This document shows positions 11,416-24,300 of a stretch of 64,000 bases of DNA, in pieces (the stretch's first letter is position 1; the number at the start of each line of letters is the position of its first letter). The stretch is from Puffinus mauretanicus (Eukaryota; Chordata; Aves; Procellariiformes; Procellariidae), in the NCBI GenBank assembly GCA_023333565.1, contig JAJKFH010000295.1:538001-602000 (forward strand), written 5' to 3'. The notes under the pieces are model-generated. The model was not told the origin of the DNA. It did not search any database and was given only the letters and a program-made list of their open reading frames with translations. Made by a program: the position numbers and the translations under genes.

Positions 11416-14400
11416 AATACAAAATGGAATGGTACAAGGAAATTGCAAAGATTCTTGTGTAAGAATATGCTCTACGTTGTCAATGGCAGTGGAGGGATAC
11501 CCGGGCCAACTTGAAACAAACTGGTTCAAACATCAAAGCAGCATAGCCATGGCCACATGGACCAGAGCACAGCCTATTTTATATTGCTTACCAGGCTAGC
11601 CTGTTTCTGAGACTCAGCTTAAAACTACCTTGGGCACTGCACAGCTCTCAGTGGCCATAATGTATAAAAATCAAAGGTAGATCGTATTGAAAACAGTGTG
11701 AACCAAATCCAGACCTGTCTAAAATTGTTTACCCTCAGTGCACATTCCATATATACCGTACTGCTTAAAATATTCCATAGTAAACAATGGCACCGGTAAA
11801 CATAGATAGTAAAAAAATCATTTTAATAAAGATTCATTTTAATTTGTGTCATTGCCCTTTGAAATAATAACTGAGAAAACCCTACTTGGTAACAACAGAC
11901 TATTTTTATAAAAATTAGTATAGAAGAAAAGCTTCTGTCTCTGTTTTTCTGAGTCCAAAAGCCAACATTATTGCAGATATTTAAGACAAAGCAGTAATGT
12001 TAAAATTAAAACATCATTTTCTACCCAAATATAGTTTAACAGCAAATCAACACATAATAATAATTTTATTACTTTAAATAATAAACTACTTAACAAATTA
12101 ATATTTTTGTTAACTCTTCCAAAAGAATATGTTTTATTAACATTTTAACTGAAATTATTTGAACAACTTTATATGTGCATATAAATCCTATGGTATTTTT
12201 ACAGACCATCCATAGTTTTTAAGCTGTCCTTCATTCACTGTATGACAGTCATTAAAAAAGTTACATACTATAGTTTCTGCTTTTTGATTAGATGACCAAA
12301 ACTTTTAAAAGAAGGAGGGAGAGGAAAATCAAAGAGATCTCTGCAGCAGAGAATATTTCCAATGGAGTCTTCCAGGACTTCTCCTTTCTGCCAACACTCT
12401 GGCGAACAAACTATCACACTTACTTACAAACACTCATGGAAAATTAATAAAATGAGTCGCAAATACCCATGAAACATATTCACAAAATTATTCTAACAAG
12501 TGGTGTTCTCTTTTTTCTTCCCCTTACTGAGTGCACCCCAGTACTGCTCTACGATTACGTACGCTTGCTAGCCGGCTGAAAATTTCGAGATATAAAAGTT
12601 GCAGAATCCATGGCTGGATCTGCAGCCTGGCTTGCGGCTCTCATCTAGACAGCAGTGGAAGCCGGTGCTTGAAGGCACATTTAAGCTGTGTCTAACTTAG
12701 TGTTTATTCTGGGGTGACTGGATTTGAGCGCGCTGTCCCTACCCTAGAGAATTGTTTGCTGTGCGGAGACATCAGTCTTGTCTTTGAGCATGCTCCGCCG
12801 AATCAGTCATGTGTGACTACTTGATCTGTTTTGGTCTGGACATATTGTCAAATCGTTGTGTCCAAGTTTCACAGGAGCAGTGCCGAAAAAGTCCTGGCTC
12901 TGGAATGAAATTAGATTTATAGGGAACACAAGCCAAAAAAGTCGCTATGAACATCCAGTGACAAAAGTCCAAGAACCTGAATAAAAACTATTTTGATCTG
13001 ACTTCCAAGCTTAGTTCAGCTTCTTTAATCTGAAGGAAAAAAAAACACTAAGACTACCTCCTTTCTAACTTTTAGGTTGCTGATTCCAGGCAACACAGAT
13101 GTAAAACATTGGCTTTTACAATGGAATGTCCTTTGTTTTTGTCAGTACAGGAATTTTCACAAAGTACGTTTTTAATGTGATTGGAAGGACCATCTTCTAA
13201 CACAGGTCATGGTTGAAAACCCCATAGCTAAATCTTATTAAAAACTATTCAGAGATCAAAATTAGAGACCGTAATACAGAACCGCTTGGATACCTGTCAG
13301 ATTAATAATATCTAGATGGCCATCTAACTTGCCACCTGCTCCCCCTTCCCTTTGCACTAATAACCTGAGTAAGCTTGTGAATGTTTTTTTTTCCACCCCT
13401 GCTGGCTCATATTAGTCTCTCATATCATCATGACCTGTAATCTCTTAAAAAAATCAGTATTGCTTATTAACGTTGTTCAGAGGACCAAAGTACATACACA
13501 GCAGAAGAAAGAAACCAGCAAAGTTTTCGAATGGATTTTCCCAGGTGCCATTATAAATGTTAACATGAAAGAAATAGAGTAATCAAAATAATAACTGATG
13601 TACTTCAACTAACTTTTTAAGCAAATGCGTGATTTTGCAAAGGTCAATTGGCAGGATGACTCCTTCCTATTCTATTTGACATCACAATATTCAGCTAGGA
13701 AACAAATGAAACTATTTAAAATCTTAACTTTTCTTCACTCTTCCTTTGAGATTTCTCAGTTTTATATTTAATCACAACCTTGCAGCAAACCAGGTAGGAC
13801 AGCAGTGATCGCTAACACTGTTACCCAGCTCTGGAATTCTCCACTTGCAATTTGCCTTCATCTCACATAAAATTATTAGCCTAGCACTTCTGCCAAAATC
13901 TGCTGACACAGTTAAAAGTACTATAATGCAAAGGTTAGGTTGTTGGGTTTTTTTTTTTAAATACAAAAATTAGTTCTTCAAATTTGTATTGGGCTTCAGG
14001 GTTCTTGATTTGATTCTTTGTCACACAGGTTAAAAAAAAAAAAAAAAGAAAAAAGAAAGAAAAAATGTCATCCATTTGTGTCTTGGCAAAATAAGAACTA
14101 CAATTGCAAAATGCTATTGTCCATATTGCTTAAGTATTAATTCATTATTTGCCCTTCATAGACAAACAAATATTTCAAATAATACGACACTCCCTTTTGC
14201 GTTCACTCCACGTCCATGTGCTGAAGGCAACGTGTAGGAGAGAGAAGTGCATATTTCTGATCCAAGCACATTGAATGTCCTGGTTTTGCTCTTGTGGCGT
14301 TACACTGACAGCAAACCATATTAACGTTAATACAACACAAAGAAAAGAAGAAATGGAATTATCCTGTTTGAAACTTCTGAAGCATCTAGACAGACTGGAA

Positions 14401-14542
14401 ATTGCCCTTGATTTGATTTTCCTCATTCTGTTTTGATAGAGAAGTCACCTCCCTTACATTTAATAGAAAACCCTCAACAAAACAAAACAAAAATCATCCA
14501 CTACCATCCAAAATGTGGGCAGTGTATAAAGGCAGTACTTAC

Positions 14543-14572
14543 TCTGGGTGCACTGCCAGAGAAGTCATCAAC
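14543..14572 (-). CDS. Candidate 30-nt internal exon, phase 0-0
   Basis: Read on the minus strand, a long T-rich tract ending TTAATAAG forms an acceptor. It is followed by 30 nt encoding VDDFSGSAPR and a consensus donor AGA|GTAAGT. The acceptor's pyrimidine tract is supplied by the plus-strand A runs at 14579-14628. Length and phase (0 in, 0 out) fit a cassette microexon. The reading frame is compatible with direct joining to the candidate exon at 33709-33888, about 19 kb upstream on the same strand. The peptide is not recognised. A segment this short can be open by chance, and another acceptor (GGCAG at about 14554) would shorten it to 10 nt. Confidence 0.33.
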
Positions 14573-14578
14573 CTTATT

Positions 14579-14628
14579 AAAAAAAAAAAAAAATTAAATA
14601 TTAAAAATTAAAAAAAAAAAAAAAGAGG
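14579..14628. repeat. A-rich low-complexity tract
   Basis: Two long A runs joined by TTAAATATTAAAAATT. On the minus strand it forms the pyrimidine tract before the candidate exon at 14543-14572. Confidence 0.85.
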
Positions 14629-15559
14629 AAAAAAGGCACCTTAAGAAAACAAATGAGCCAAATGTTATTAGAAGTTTTGCTAGTACATGAAAACAGAACT
14701 TGGAATATATATTTCAGTGCATATATACCATGCTGTACATACATATATACCACACTGTCAGCAAAGTCACAAACACACATCACGTAATGGAGGGAAAAAG
14801 GCTTTGATTTATCACTTATGTGCTGGGTTTCTTCCTCTTTCATTCCCAGTCCAATGAAGGCTTTCAAATAGCAGCTGCCACTGGATCTCTTTGCTTCTCC
14901 ACCCCTTGACATGGATGAGGAATCAAGATGGCACTGTTTATAGAAATGTTTATATAAATATTTTATCCAAACTGTGCTGGACTTAACCTAGGAAATTTCT
15001 GTTTGATATCTCCCTGGAAGGTATCCATTTCTTATTTGAAGGCATGAAAAAATGATGAATTTACCAATTCTCTTGATAGTTTCCCACTAGTCTTTGCAAA
15101 ATGTACTGTAACTCTCATTTTATTTTGGGGGGGTTCCAACTTCCAGACATTTCATCTTGTATTGCCTTTTTCTGCTACATTAAAGAACCGTTTGGTGCCC
15201 AGTGTTGTCCCTTAATGTAGGTAAGTAGGAAATCAATTGCCTTTCAATTTCTTTCAGATAATTTAAACGTGCTGAGGTCTGTAGGTCCTTCACTGGCAAG
15301 ATAATTTTCCTAACCTCCAATACTTTTTTTTTTTCCCCCCTCTTCCTTGCGTAATCTTCATTATGTTAGTATCACTATTCTAGTTTTCTTTTCCTCGGTG
15401 CCACTGACAGAAATGAATGTTTGCTCTCTCACTTCTTCATTATCACATGCAAGAGACAGCTCAAACTTTTTGACACCAAAACACCCATAGGAGCTATGTT
15501 TTGCAGTAAAATCTCAGAATAGAGTTCCTAGTTCTGGGAACAACATGGCCTGTGTTTCC

Positions 15560-16560
15560 CATATATACATATATTTGGATAAATTAAAATGCACTTTTGG
15601 CCATTAAGCAATCCAGATCACTCTCCACAAGTGCCTTTACCCAGACCTATTTGCCAGTCCATCAATCTTTGCTTTATTTTAAAATGTTATTAGAACTGTT
15701 CTATTTACTTCCATATCATGGATAAAAAGAGTGATTAGTGTCAAGCTTAGTACTAGTCCCTGGAGAGCAACTCTAAAAATTCACCCAGTTGATGATGATT
15801 CCCCAGGGACTACTTTCCGAAACGTGTAAATTAATCAGTTCTTAATCCATTTAACATGTACTTCACTGATACAGCACATAGCTAATATTTAATCAGAATG
15901 TCATGTACTATTAAGTCGAGTGACTTACAAACTTTCACCGTACTTCACAAATTTGGCTGGCTTTTTCAGCGAGACTTACATCAAAAAATAATGCTGTTTT
16001 GTTGAGGTTTTTAAAATTTGATTTTTATTCAGTTGTGATGATTGACATCAATGATATTCCTAACTACTTTTTTTTTTTTTTAATTAAACCCTGCAACAAT
16101 TTTTCCATTAGTTGACCCAATACTCTGTTAGGTTAATCCACCTATAAAATTTTCAGAGTCATGTTATTTTCCCGTTTTTGAGTATTGGCACAATGACAGC
16201 CCTTTTTGAACCTTTTGTGATTTCCGTGACAAACCAATATTTATTTAAGATTGAAATCAACAGGCAAGGACCACCTCAGAAAACTCTCTAAGGCTCTCGC
16301 ATGACATTTATTTACATTTCCTAAAATTTTGCCAAATTTTGCTAATTTTTCTAAAATTAACATCACTGGTAGATGCCATTCAACATGTTATTAGTCATTA
16401 ATAGCATGGAAAGTTCATCATCAGTTTCTTGTAAGCAAATCGGGCCTGGTTTTAAAACAAACAAACAAACAAAACCCCACAAATATTTATTGACTGTTCC
16501 TGTCTTTCCTGCATCACTATTAACAGCCGCATCACCTTAACAGTATGCCTGTAAAAGTAC
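15560..16560 (-). mobile_element. Ancient LINE relic (CR1/L3-like), minus strand
   Basis: Highly diverged but, from memory of the family, it follows the antisense of an old amniote CR1-like LINE over several hundred bases in the right order. Recognisable landmarks on the plus strand are TTCTTAATCCATTTAACATG (about 15840), CAGAATGTCATGTACTATTA (15895), TTGAGTATTGGCACAATGAC (16178) and TCATCATCAGTTTCTTGT (16415). These correspond to the reverse transcriptase coding region of the element. There is no open frame of useful length left, so this is a fossil. A later AAAC microsatellite (16457-16475) interrupts it. The exact subfamily and ends need a library alignment. Confidence 0.6.
16457..16475. 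repeat. (AAAC)n microsatellite
   Basis: Four to five AAAC units inside the old LINE relic. Confidence 0.85.
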
Positions 16561-19500
16561 TGGCATTAAGCTCTTAATTTTAAGATAAAACAAGATTCTA
16601 GACATTATTCCTGCGCACAGAGTTCAGAACTTAAAGAATTTGGAAAACTCCAGGACAGACTAAAAGCATCAGTTTTGTCCAGCCCTGCAGTGCTTGCAGG
16701 ATTCCCCTCAGCGATACACTATCTGGGTGAAGTTTATTACAGGGAAGATTATATACACTGTTTAGCATTTGGCTGCTTTTCACTGTGTAAAGGGCCTGCC
16801 TATTTCTATAATGGGTACCATTACAAAAACCAGTCAATTAGTCTATATATCTCAGTTTCTCACTACCTAGATTCAGTGACTACAGATTTATAAAATACTG
16901 AATGCACAGCACGTTGTCTTACAGAAAGCAAAAAACTACCTGGAATCTACAATTTCCACATGCTAAAATAATGAAGCTGATTTTGCACTGCATTTTATAC
17001 AATCATCTATTTATCTGTAAGGAAAGTTGCCAAATCAAAAATGGGATAATTTGTCCCATTTATACAGGTGCACATACATTCAGAAAGGCAGAGGCAAACT
17101 GCGTCATGCTGATTTTTAAAATATCTGCTTATATCTTCTTGCAGGTTTAAGCATGTGTGTGTTTTAAAGTGGAACACAATGGAAGACAAATCCCCTTAAA
17201 TCATAATTTCTTCAGTAATTTATTACACATTGCCATAGAAAATAATTTGAAAACTGTTTTCTATGTAGCTCTAGAAGTAACAAAATTTAAACAATGCTCT
17301 GAAAAAAAACTTAAAGTGTTCTAATGTCAGCATACAAAGGGCCATTCTCTTCCCACCTCAAATTTCCAAAATGCTGTAAATGGAGACTGACCTAAAAAAA
17401 CCTATGCCAGATTTGAAGATCGTCAGAACTATTATACAAACCCATTCAGGCACAGATATAGAGGTTGTTGTAAATGTTCAGAAAAATTAGCATAAAGGCA
17501 CATGTAACTCTAATAGGTGCTTAAGTATAACCAGTGGGAAGTGGAAATGGTTGTTTGCCTATATACTACTGTGAGAATTCATCTATTTATGGTGCAAATG
17601 CACACAGAAGAGTATGATGCTGAATTTTTTCCCTAAACTTTATTCTTTTAATAATTACTGAAAGATTAAGAGGTAGTCAAATGGTATAGATGGACTTTTC
17701 TTTTCTTAAAATTGCTTGCATATGCTTTGTAAGTGATATTTTTCTGAGCCTAACACCCTCTGTTTTGTAGGTCATACGGATATCTACAGACTGTGCGGAT
17801 ACTGAAGGCGCTTGTCCTTTAGCCTTCTGCCTCACCACATGATTGAGCATCCATATACCTTACAACCATACACCCTGTCGAGTGTTATTCTCTTACATAT
17901 CACAATTTACCTCGCTTTCTCCACTCAAACATGCAACCAAGCTGAGCAACAAGCTGCTTCAGCTGCCATGTCATTTCAGTTTTTACACATCTTCTCTTTT
18001 TATGTGTGCTCTACATCTCCATGATGTCTCATCTCTCCGTTCCACTGCCATAGGCTACAAGTCAGGAACAAAGCTCAGGCTCAATGTCAAACAGAGTGAA
18101 AATGGGAAAATATCATAGAAGAGAAAATTAATGGGCACAAACACAGCTCTAAAACTTCCATCCTTGTGGGCTTTGCAACTTTCCCTTGTTTCTTGGCAAA
18201 ATCTGAAGAGAGTAACAGTATTTGTATAGAAAATGCCTTAAAAAGGTATTTAGCTAAGGAAAATACAAGTCAAAAAATTCAAGATGGAAGAGTTATGCTT
18301 CCATATTAAGGAATAAATAATCCCGTGAAGTGTGTAATCAGCCCCCTTTTATCTGAAACATTAACTTTTTTTCCACTCCCCCCATTCTCCTGCCTTCCCC
18401 TTTTCCTTGCCTGACCACCGTGGCTTGTGGAGGTTCACATTTCCAAAAATGCCTTAGCAATTGATAGTCCCGAGTCTAAGACAGAGAAATGGACTTCAAG
18501 ACTGAAGCTTTCCTGCCTGAACCGAGGCCTTTCTCTCATTTCAAACAGGGAAATTCCAAAGTGAAATACACGTGACATCCTTCTTTTCTCAACAGGTTCT
18601 TTAGTTATGTCTTTAGAACAAAAATATTACCTTTCATCTTTTCTTATTGATTTTTTTCTGTAATAAACGTTTTTGTTTTCCTAAGGAAATTATGGTGTTT
18701 GCAACCTACATTTGAAAAAAAAAAAAAAAAATAAAAACCGCAAACATCAATACTTTCAAATAATTAATCTTACCCACACTGATGTGGCCGGCAAATATGC
18801 AGATTTCCATCATATGGAATCATGGTCTTATACGTCATTAGTCATTTGGTTACTACGAAATCTAACTCATGGCCTAAGACTTTTTAAAAAATAGGGATTG
18901 CATATTTCTGTAAAAACGTAGAGGTCCCAGAGCACACTAATGTGTAAAGAAAAGGGGATACTTTGTTTTATTCTCACTATAGAATTACCTTGTTCTAGAA
19001 AATACAATCTTGTTCAAAACCCTGTCTCTCTCATCCCCAAATTAGTTTATTTTTCAAAAAAATAACACTCCTCCTCTTTCTGTAGATCCCCAAAACCAAA
19101 CACAAGAGTAAATACTAATATGACAAATATTAACATTAGTATTTTATTTGGATCCAATAATTTATCAGCTAAATTATTTATTCAGGAGCTAACACCATAC
19201 TTTATGTGACCCTGTTTTTTATTGTGTGTAAACCTTACCCGCACGTATAACATGTAAGCTTAATAAACCCTTTCACTTTTAAATTTCAGTACTTCATCTT
19301 TTCACTATTTGAAGCATATAATTTCTATTTTTGAACCAAAATATTATAACTGAGCTTAATGTAAATTATATATATATTTTTTAACATCTTTCAGATGAGC
19401 AAACCAGAGTTGATAAATAAAATGCCTCTTTTTTGGGGGTGCATGCATTCACGATACATCTTCAGTCTGTTTATTAAGTAATCATATCTGGGTACAAGTG

Positions 19501-20120
19501 TCAACACAATTTACGTTTTGAATAATGTGAAGCAGATAACCTCAATTAACAAGTAATTAGAGTCATTTTCCTATTAAGCAGTTTCCCTAATTGTTTTTGA
19601 AACCTGGAACTAAAATTATAATAAATAATAAGCAGCCAAAACATGTCCCTGCATTAGCTTAATCCAGGCTCTTCCACTGGAGCCTGGGAAAAACGCAGCA
19701 GAAGTAAGGGCTGAATACCCATGTGATATTGAGAGAAGAGGGAAATGTTTTGTAGCTGTGGACCTCTGCATAGTCCACTCTTTTCTGTGGTTTTTTTGTG
19801 GTCGGTTTTTTTTCCTCAGCACAATTCTCTGCCCTTTCCCTTCCCTCTGTCTTTTCACCCCCATGATTTCTTATATGAACGTTTAATGTATGAAGTATTT
19901 GACTTAATCATTACTGTGGATTGACTAGAGCTTATCAGGGAAAAGCCATCCCACAGTGAACACACAGGGTACCATTGCTATTGAACTACACTTTATAGTA
20001 GTGCAAATTAATTAGATACCTTATATTCTACCTTGCCAGCATACTATACCTCTGTTTATGTAAAATAATAAATATGACCTGATTGTCCCAAATAGAACAA
20101 TTTGTGGGTTTGCTGTTGGT

Positions 20121-20155
<35 letters not shown>

Positions 20156-23100
20156 TTCCCTTTGATATCAGTCTTTAAATAGATACATGTCACATATCAA
20201 GTACAATAAATGAGCGCAGAGAAGATAAGAGAGTGCATTTCTCTGCTTACACTAGATGACCTCATGGAAAATACCTATGTTACACTCTGTCTGCCATAGC
20301 CAAAAATGAGGGAAAAAAAAAAAATCTAGTTAAATACAAAAAGAAATCCAGCAGCTGCTCCTCACCCTAAGCCAAAACAAACAAGCAAACTAAAAACTAA
20401 CAGAAAACCTACCAAAAGTCTCAGGCAAAAAAAAAAATCAAGTGCAATAATATTCTCTTCACCCACAAACTCCAGCCTAAGTCAAAACCTCCTGTCTTGC
20501 AGATACATTTATCACAATTGCAGCTGGAGAGCTGTACTGGTAGGACATACCATTTTCCCCTGAAGGTAAGGAAAGAAAAAGATTTCTTATAGTCCCTGAA
20601 GGAACCAAAGTAGCCGTGACTGCTCAAAAAGGCTCTTAGTAACGAGACTGCCCCCCTGGCCCACAAATAAATACCTTGCTGTTGTCTCTATGTCTACAGG
20701 AAATTTTGCCAACCTTGGAACAGTACAGGACTTATATTTTTTCCATTTTAAAAAAAAATTCAATAAGGTAATAAATCAAAACCAGACCCGTGAAAATAAA
20801 AAGTGAAGACCCTAGGAAGATACCCTGAGAAATTCCAGGAAAAACTCTGGCAGCTATGGGAGGACATGAGCTGTTCAGCAGAATAAAAACATTTAAATAA
20901 TATATCTTGCTGGAAATTAGGCTTTGTGAGAAATCCCATTGATTTCTTTTAAGTCATTTTATTAAAAGGTCTATTAATGCTTGGCTTGCACTTTGTGGCC
21001 ATAAGAGATGTTGGAATGAAGAGCTATCAAAGGTGGCTATCAAAGTTTTTTTCTTTTTTCCATTTAACTTTTTCTAACTATTAAGCTGCTCATTTTGTGG
21101 AGACAATCATTAGTGTCTTTAATGTGAAACAAAGCTTCTGGATAAGAGCTGCTAGCTGAAGATCAATATGAAAGATATCATTTCAGTTACAGCTTTAATA
21201 ACTGTAACAATAGGGAGCCTGGCATCACTGGCTTTATGCATTAATGTAATTTAGAATCTACCAGGTACAAATCTTATCAAACATTAGCAGTGGCTGCACT
21301 GGGATTTTCTAGGTAAGGAAACTGCATGATAAATGGGAAGTATTTTAAAGGTAAACTTTCATGTAATCAGGCTCAACTGCCATAAAACCATGAAAGAATT
21401 TACATGAAGAAAAAAAAAAACAAAAGAGATTCTTGGAAAACGATGGCAGTTTTTAAGGAACTGAGCACATTACGTGCCCATGCACCACCAGAGTATACTA
21501 GGATGTCTCTCTTGTTTAGATCATCGTAAAAATCATACAACCCACAAGACTGGAGGATTAGGAGTTTCAGCCAAATTCAGTGCAATTGAAGATTTTCTAG
21601 AAACCACCATACGTAGAAGTCCACACCTACCTGGACGTGCATTGCACAGCTTTCGCAGAATAGGTGAGGAGCTTTTTCCCAGGCTGCCAGCAAAGCACCA
21701 GCACTGCAGACCAGAAGCATGACCCTTCCTCCTGCCAGGGCCTACAGCTCCACGCAGCTGCAACAAATTCACCTTTCCCACCCCATTTCTTCCAGCCCAC
21801 CTGCCTCCAAATCCCTCGGCTCCCTATTCGCTCCGTGCTTTTCGCAATCACCGACCCATTGCCCCATCCTCTCCCATGCTTTTGAGATATTCATGATAGT
21901 ATCATCCTTATTCTTTTGCAACAGTTTATCTACAGTCATGTTATTTCCTTTCCCAGCTCCTCAATTTCTTCATTAAAAAAAAAGTCACCCCCCTCAAAAA
22001 AGAAAATCAGGTCTGAAAATGTTAAAACACAAATTTTAGATCTTGCCTGCAAAGTTATTCTTAAAACCTGATGCAACCAATTGGCAGGTTTTTAAACAAT
22101 TTGTTTAACTTGTGTCCAAATGTCTTCAGGTTTTAGTGCTTACAGGTGGCCACTTTAGATTTACACTTTAATTTTGAGAAAGATCTAAACTGGGAACACT
22201 GAATTTCCAGTTTATCATTTGCTGATAAAAAATGGAAAGCTCAAAGTTGAAGTAGCCAACTACTGAAAAGAGTTGGCACCTGGCACTTTAATTTTTAAAC
22301 ATTGTTTTTTTGTGTAATGAGGTTATAAAGCAAGAGTCTGACTTCAGGACCACAACCAAGAAGAATGAGCTCTTAAGGATGACAGAACTGCTGATGTGAA
22401 GCTCATTTGGTCCAAAACCCAGGTTTGGTCCAAATAAACACACAAAAGTTTGGATGCTCGTCTGGGTTTTCTACCTGCCTTGGGGCTAGAGATGTCATGA
22501 GAACAGATTCGCTCATCACAGCTGCAGTACTTCCAGTTCTGGCCATGGATGAAATACCCAGGAAAAAAAATCTTTCTTGCAGAGCTCTGGGGGGGTGGGG
22601 AGAAGTAAGGGAAAATGGGATAGGGTATTTCACAATCTTTCAAATTTGATTCCAAAACTGGGGGAAGATTCAGAGACTAGAAAGTATAGCACATTTTTGC
22701 TTTATTTGGGTTTTGGCTGCACTCTGAAACGCAACTTTTCACTGTAACTGTCAGAATATGTGGCAGCTCAGATAGTCAATAATCATGAAAAGAAAGGCAT
22801 AACTGTTTCTAAAGTTTAGGCGTATTCAGTACTGTCCTAAAGTAACAAATATAAAATAGTAGAGGTAGTATTATTGGTCTCTGAAATACAAATAATTTTT
22901 TTTCTACGGTCCGCATACTGAACAACGAAGCTCCTTCTTCCTCTCAAGGTGTAGGGTCTTGAGCCCTTTGAGGGGGAAGGTTTGAATTCCAGTCTTGCCA
23001 TGGCTGTGAAATCGCAGTGTATGTATGCATGCACACCCATAAACACAAAATCACAGAAGATCAACACCTATTTCCATTAAGACTACGAACCTCACCAAAC

Positions 23101-24024
23101 AAGAAATTAAACAGAAAATAAAATATTACCATGTTAACATGACTGGATCGGATCCTGCACTTATTGCTCCTGCAAAAAAAAAAATCTGATTTCAAAGGGA
23201 ATTTGATCTGATTTAGGGCAGGAGAATACTGCTGTCAACTATTTGTCTAAGAACAGGCATGTTGCCTAACAAGGACACTCTACTGTCTGTTTTAAAACCT
23301 CTTCTCAGCGCATTAAACAACATTTAGTAAGCATGTCCGTATATTGTGTAATAGCACATGTATTTAGGGCATGCACAAAATAATTTGATCCCCATTTCAT
23401 TGCATCAGTAGTGCAATTATTTCACTGCAGTAATAAAACAAACAAACAAAAAACCCCTAGTTTTTTACCTCTCCTGTCATGTTGCATTGGGTCACTTTGT
23501 GTCACATGTTGTGATATAATGTAACTCAATGCAAGGAGACACATGTCCCTTCTCATTGGAAATTTAAAGAAATGAAGCTTACTTTTCCCCTGTGGGAAAC
23601 TATGCAGGTCAGGTGCCCAAGACTAGCTATGGGAAGTTTGATATCATCTCAGTTTCAGTACCTACATATTTCAAATCTTACAGCATTTTGAAAGGAAACG
23701 TGTTAGATGCCACAATTTAGCCGTAATACAGTACTTAACAAAGATAGTGTAAGAGGAATATAATTCCACAGCTTATGTTCCTTGTCACGGTGTGCACTGA
23801 CACATATTGCCAAAGAGACTCTTTCAAACAATACTTTTTAAGCATACTTTTTGAAATATACATTATAAAACACAAAAGCCCTCAGAGAAACCTAATGCTG
23901 CTAAAAAGCACACGGGTATAGAATCAAGGGAACAGAACTGACTAATGACGAAGCCAAAACAAGACTTTTTTGATGAAAAATAGTGAAACAGTTAAGCATA
24001 GAGAATATAGATAAGGAAAATGTA
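16561..24024. other. Non-coding DNA, no gene recognised
   Basis: Unique AT-rich sequence with A runs at about 18714-18731 and 20124-20151 and short TA stretches near 19366. Two second-tier exon-like segments on the minus strand (21631-21703 and 22475-22586) are discussed as findings. No recognisable protein domain is seen. The stretch 23140-23220 (GGATCCTGCAC ... AATTTGATCTGATTTAGGGC) resembles the palindromic relic family only weakly. Confidence 0.65.
20124..20151. repeat. A homopolymer (28 nt)
   Basis: The longest pure A run in the window. The 5' flank carries no body recognisable as a SINE or processed gene copy. Confidence 0.9.
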
Positions 24025-24102
24025 CAGGACCTGAGGCCAAGTTCACCTCTCAGTTACACTAGCATAATTGTGGAATAATTCTATTTCAATTAATAGAGTT
24101 AA
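24025..24102. repeat. Relic of a palindromic (MITE-like) repeat
   Basis: It reads GGACCTGAGGCCAAGTTCACC, then CTCAGTTACACTAGCATAAT, then a decayed 'CTATTTCAATTAATAGAGTT'. This order (CCTGA..C, CAGTTACAC, CCATTgAAgTcAATgGAGTTA-like centre) resembles an old inverted-repeat family common in birds and turtles. A similar segment lies at 40781-40845. The family name is not assigned. Confidence 0.5.
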
Positions 24103-24157
24103 TATGATGAGAAAAGAATTATCTATGCAATGAGCATGATTGAAACATAACAGTCAA

Positions 24158-24300
24158 TCCGGCTCTGAGGCAGAGTCTGTAATGTGTGCAAAGGGGACAC
24201 GCATCATCCTCAGTCCCATTTCGCAGGTAGAGAAACAGAAGAAAGGACTCAAAATCTCTTGGCAGGCCAATGTCCGAGCTGGGACCAAGGGAAACATGGC
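24158..24300 (-). repeat. MIR/L2-like ancient SINE relic
   Basis: The plus strand reads CAGTCCCATTTCGCAGGTAG, then AGAAACAGAAGAAAGGACTC, then GGCAGGCCAATGTCCGAGCT and GGGACC. This follows the order of the reverse complement of the MIR conserved core and 3' part (cccattttacagatgaggaaac ... agagctgggac). Vertebrate MIR-type SINEs are older than the bird lineage, so the divergence is expected. An L2 3' end carries similar wording and is the alternative. Confidence 0.55.

Larger units (their letters stand above)
7848..15559. other. Non-coding DNA, no complete gene recognised
   Basis: Mostly unique AT-rich sequence. It has a more GC-rich patch at about 8260-8900 with a short GA run (8717-8732), two compact hairpins (9305-9330 and 9422-9441), a G-rich stretch (11377-11415) and a 14-bp palindrome TAGATGGCCATCTA (13313-13326). 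A-rich tracts lie at 14032-14064 and 14579-14628. Open frames of 135 and 141 codons (8267-8674 and 8950-9375, plus) have no domain or codon pattern I can support. One candidate exon (14543-14572) is listed separately. Confidence 0.65.
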
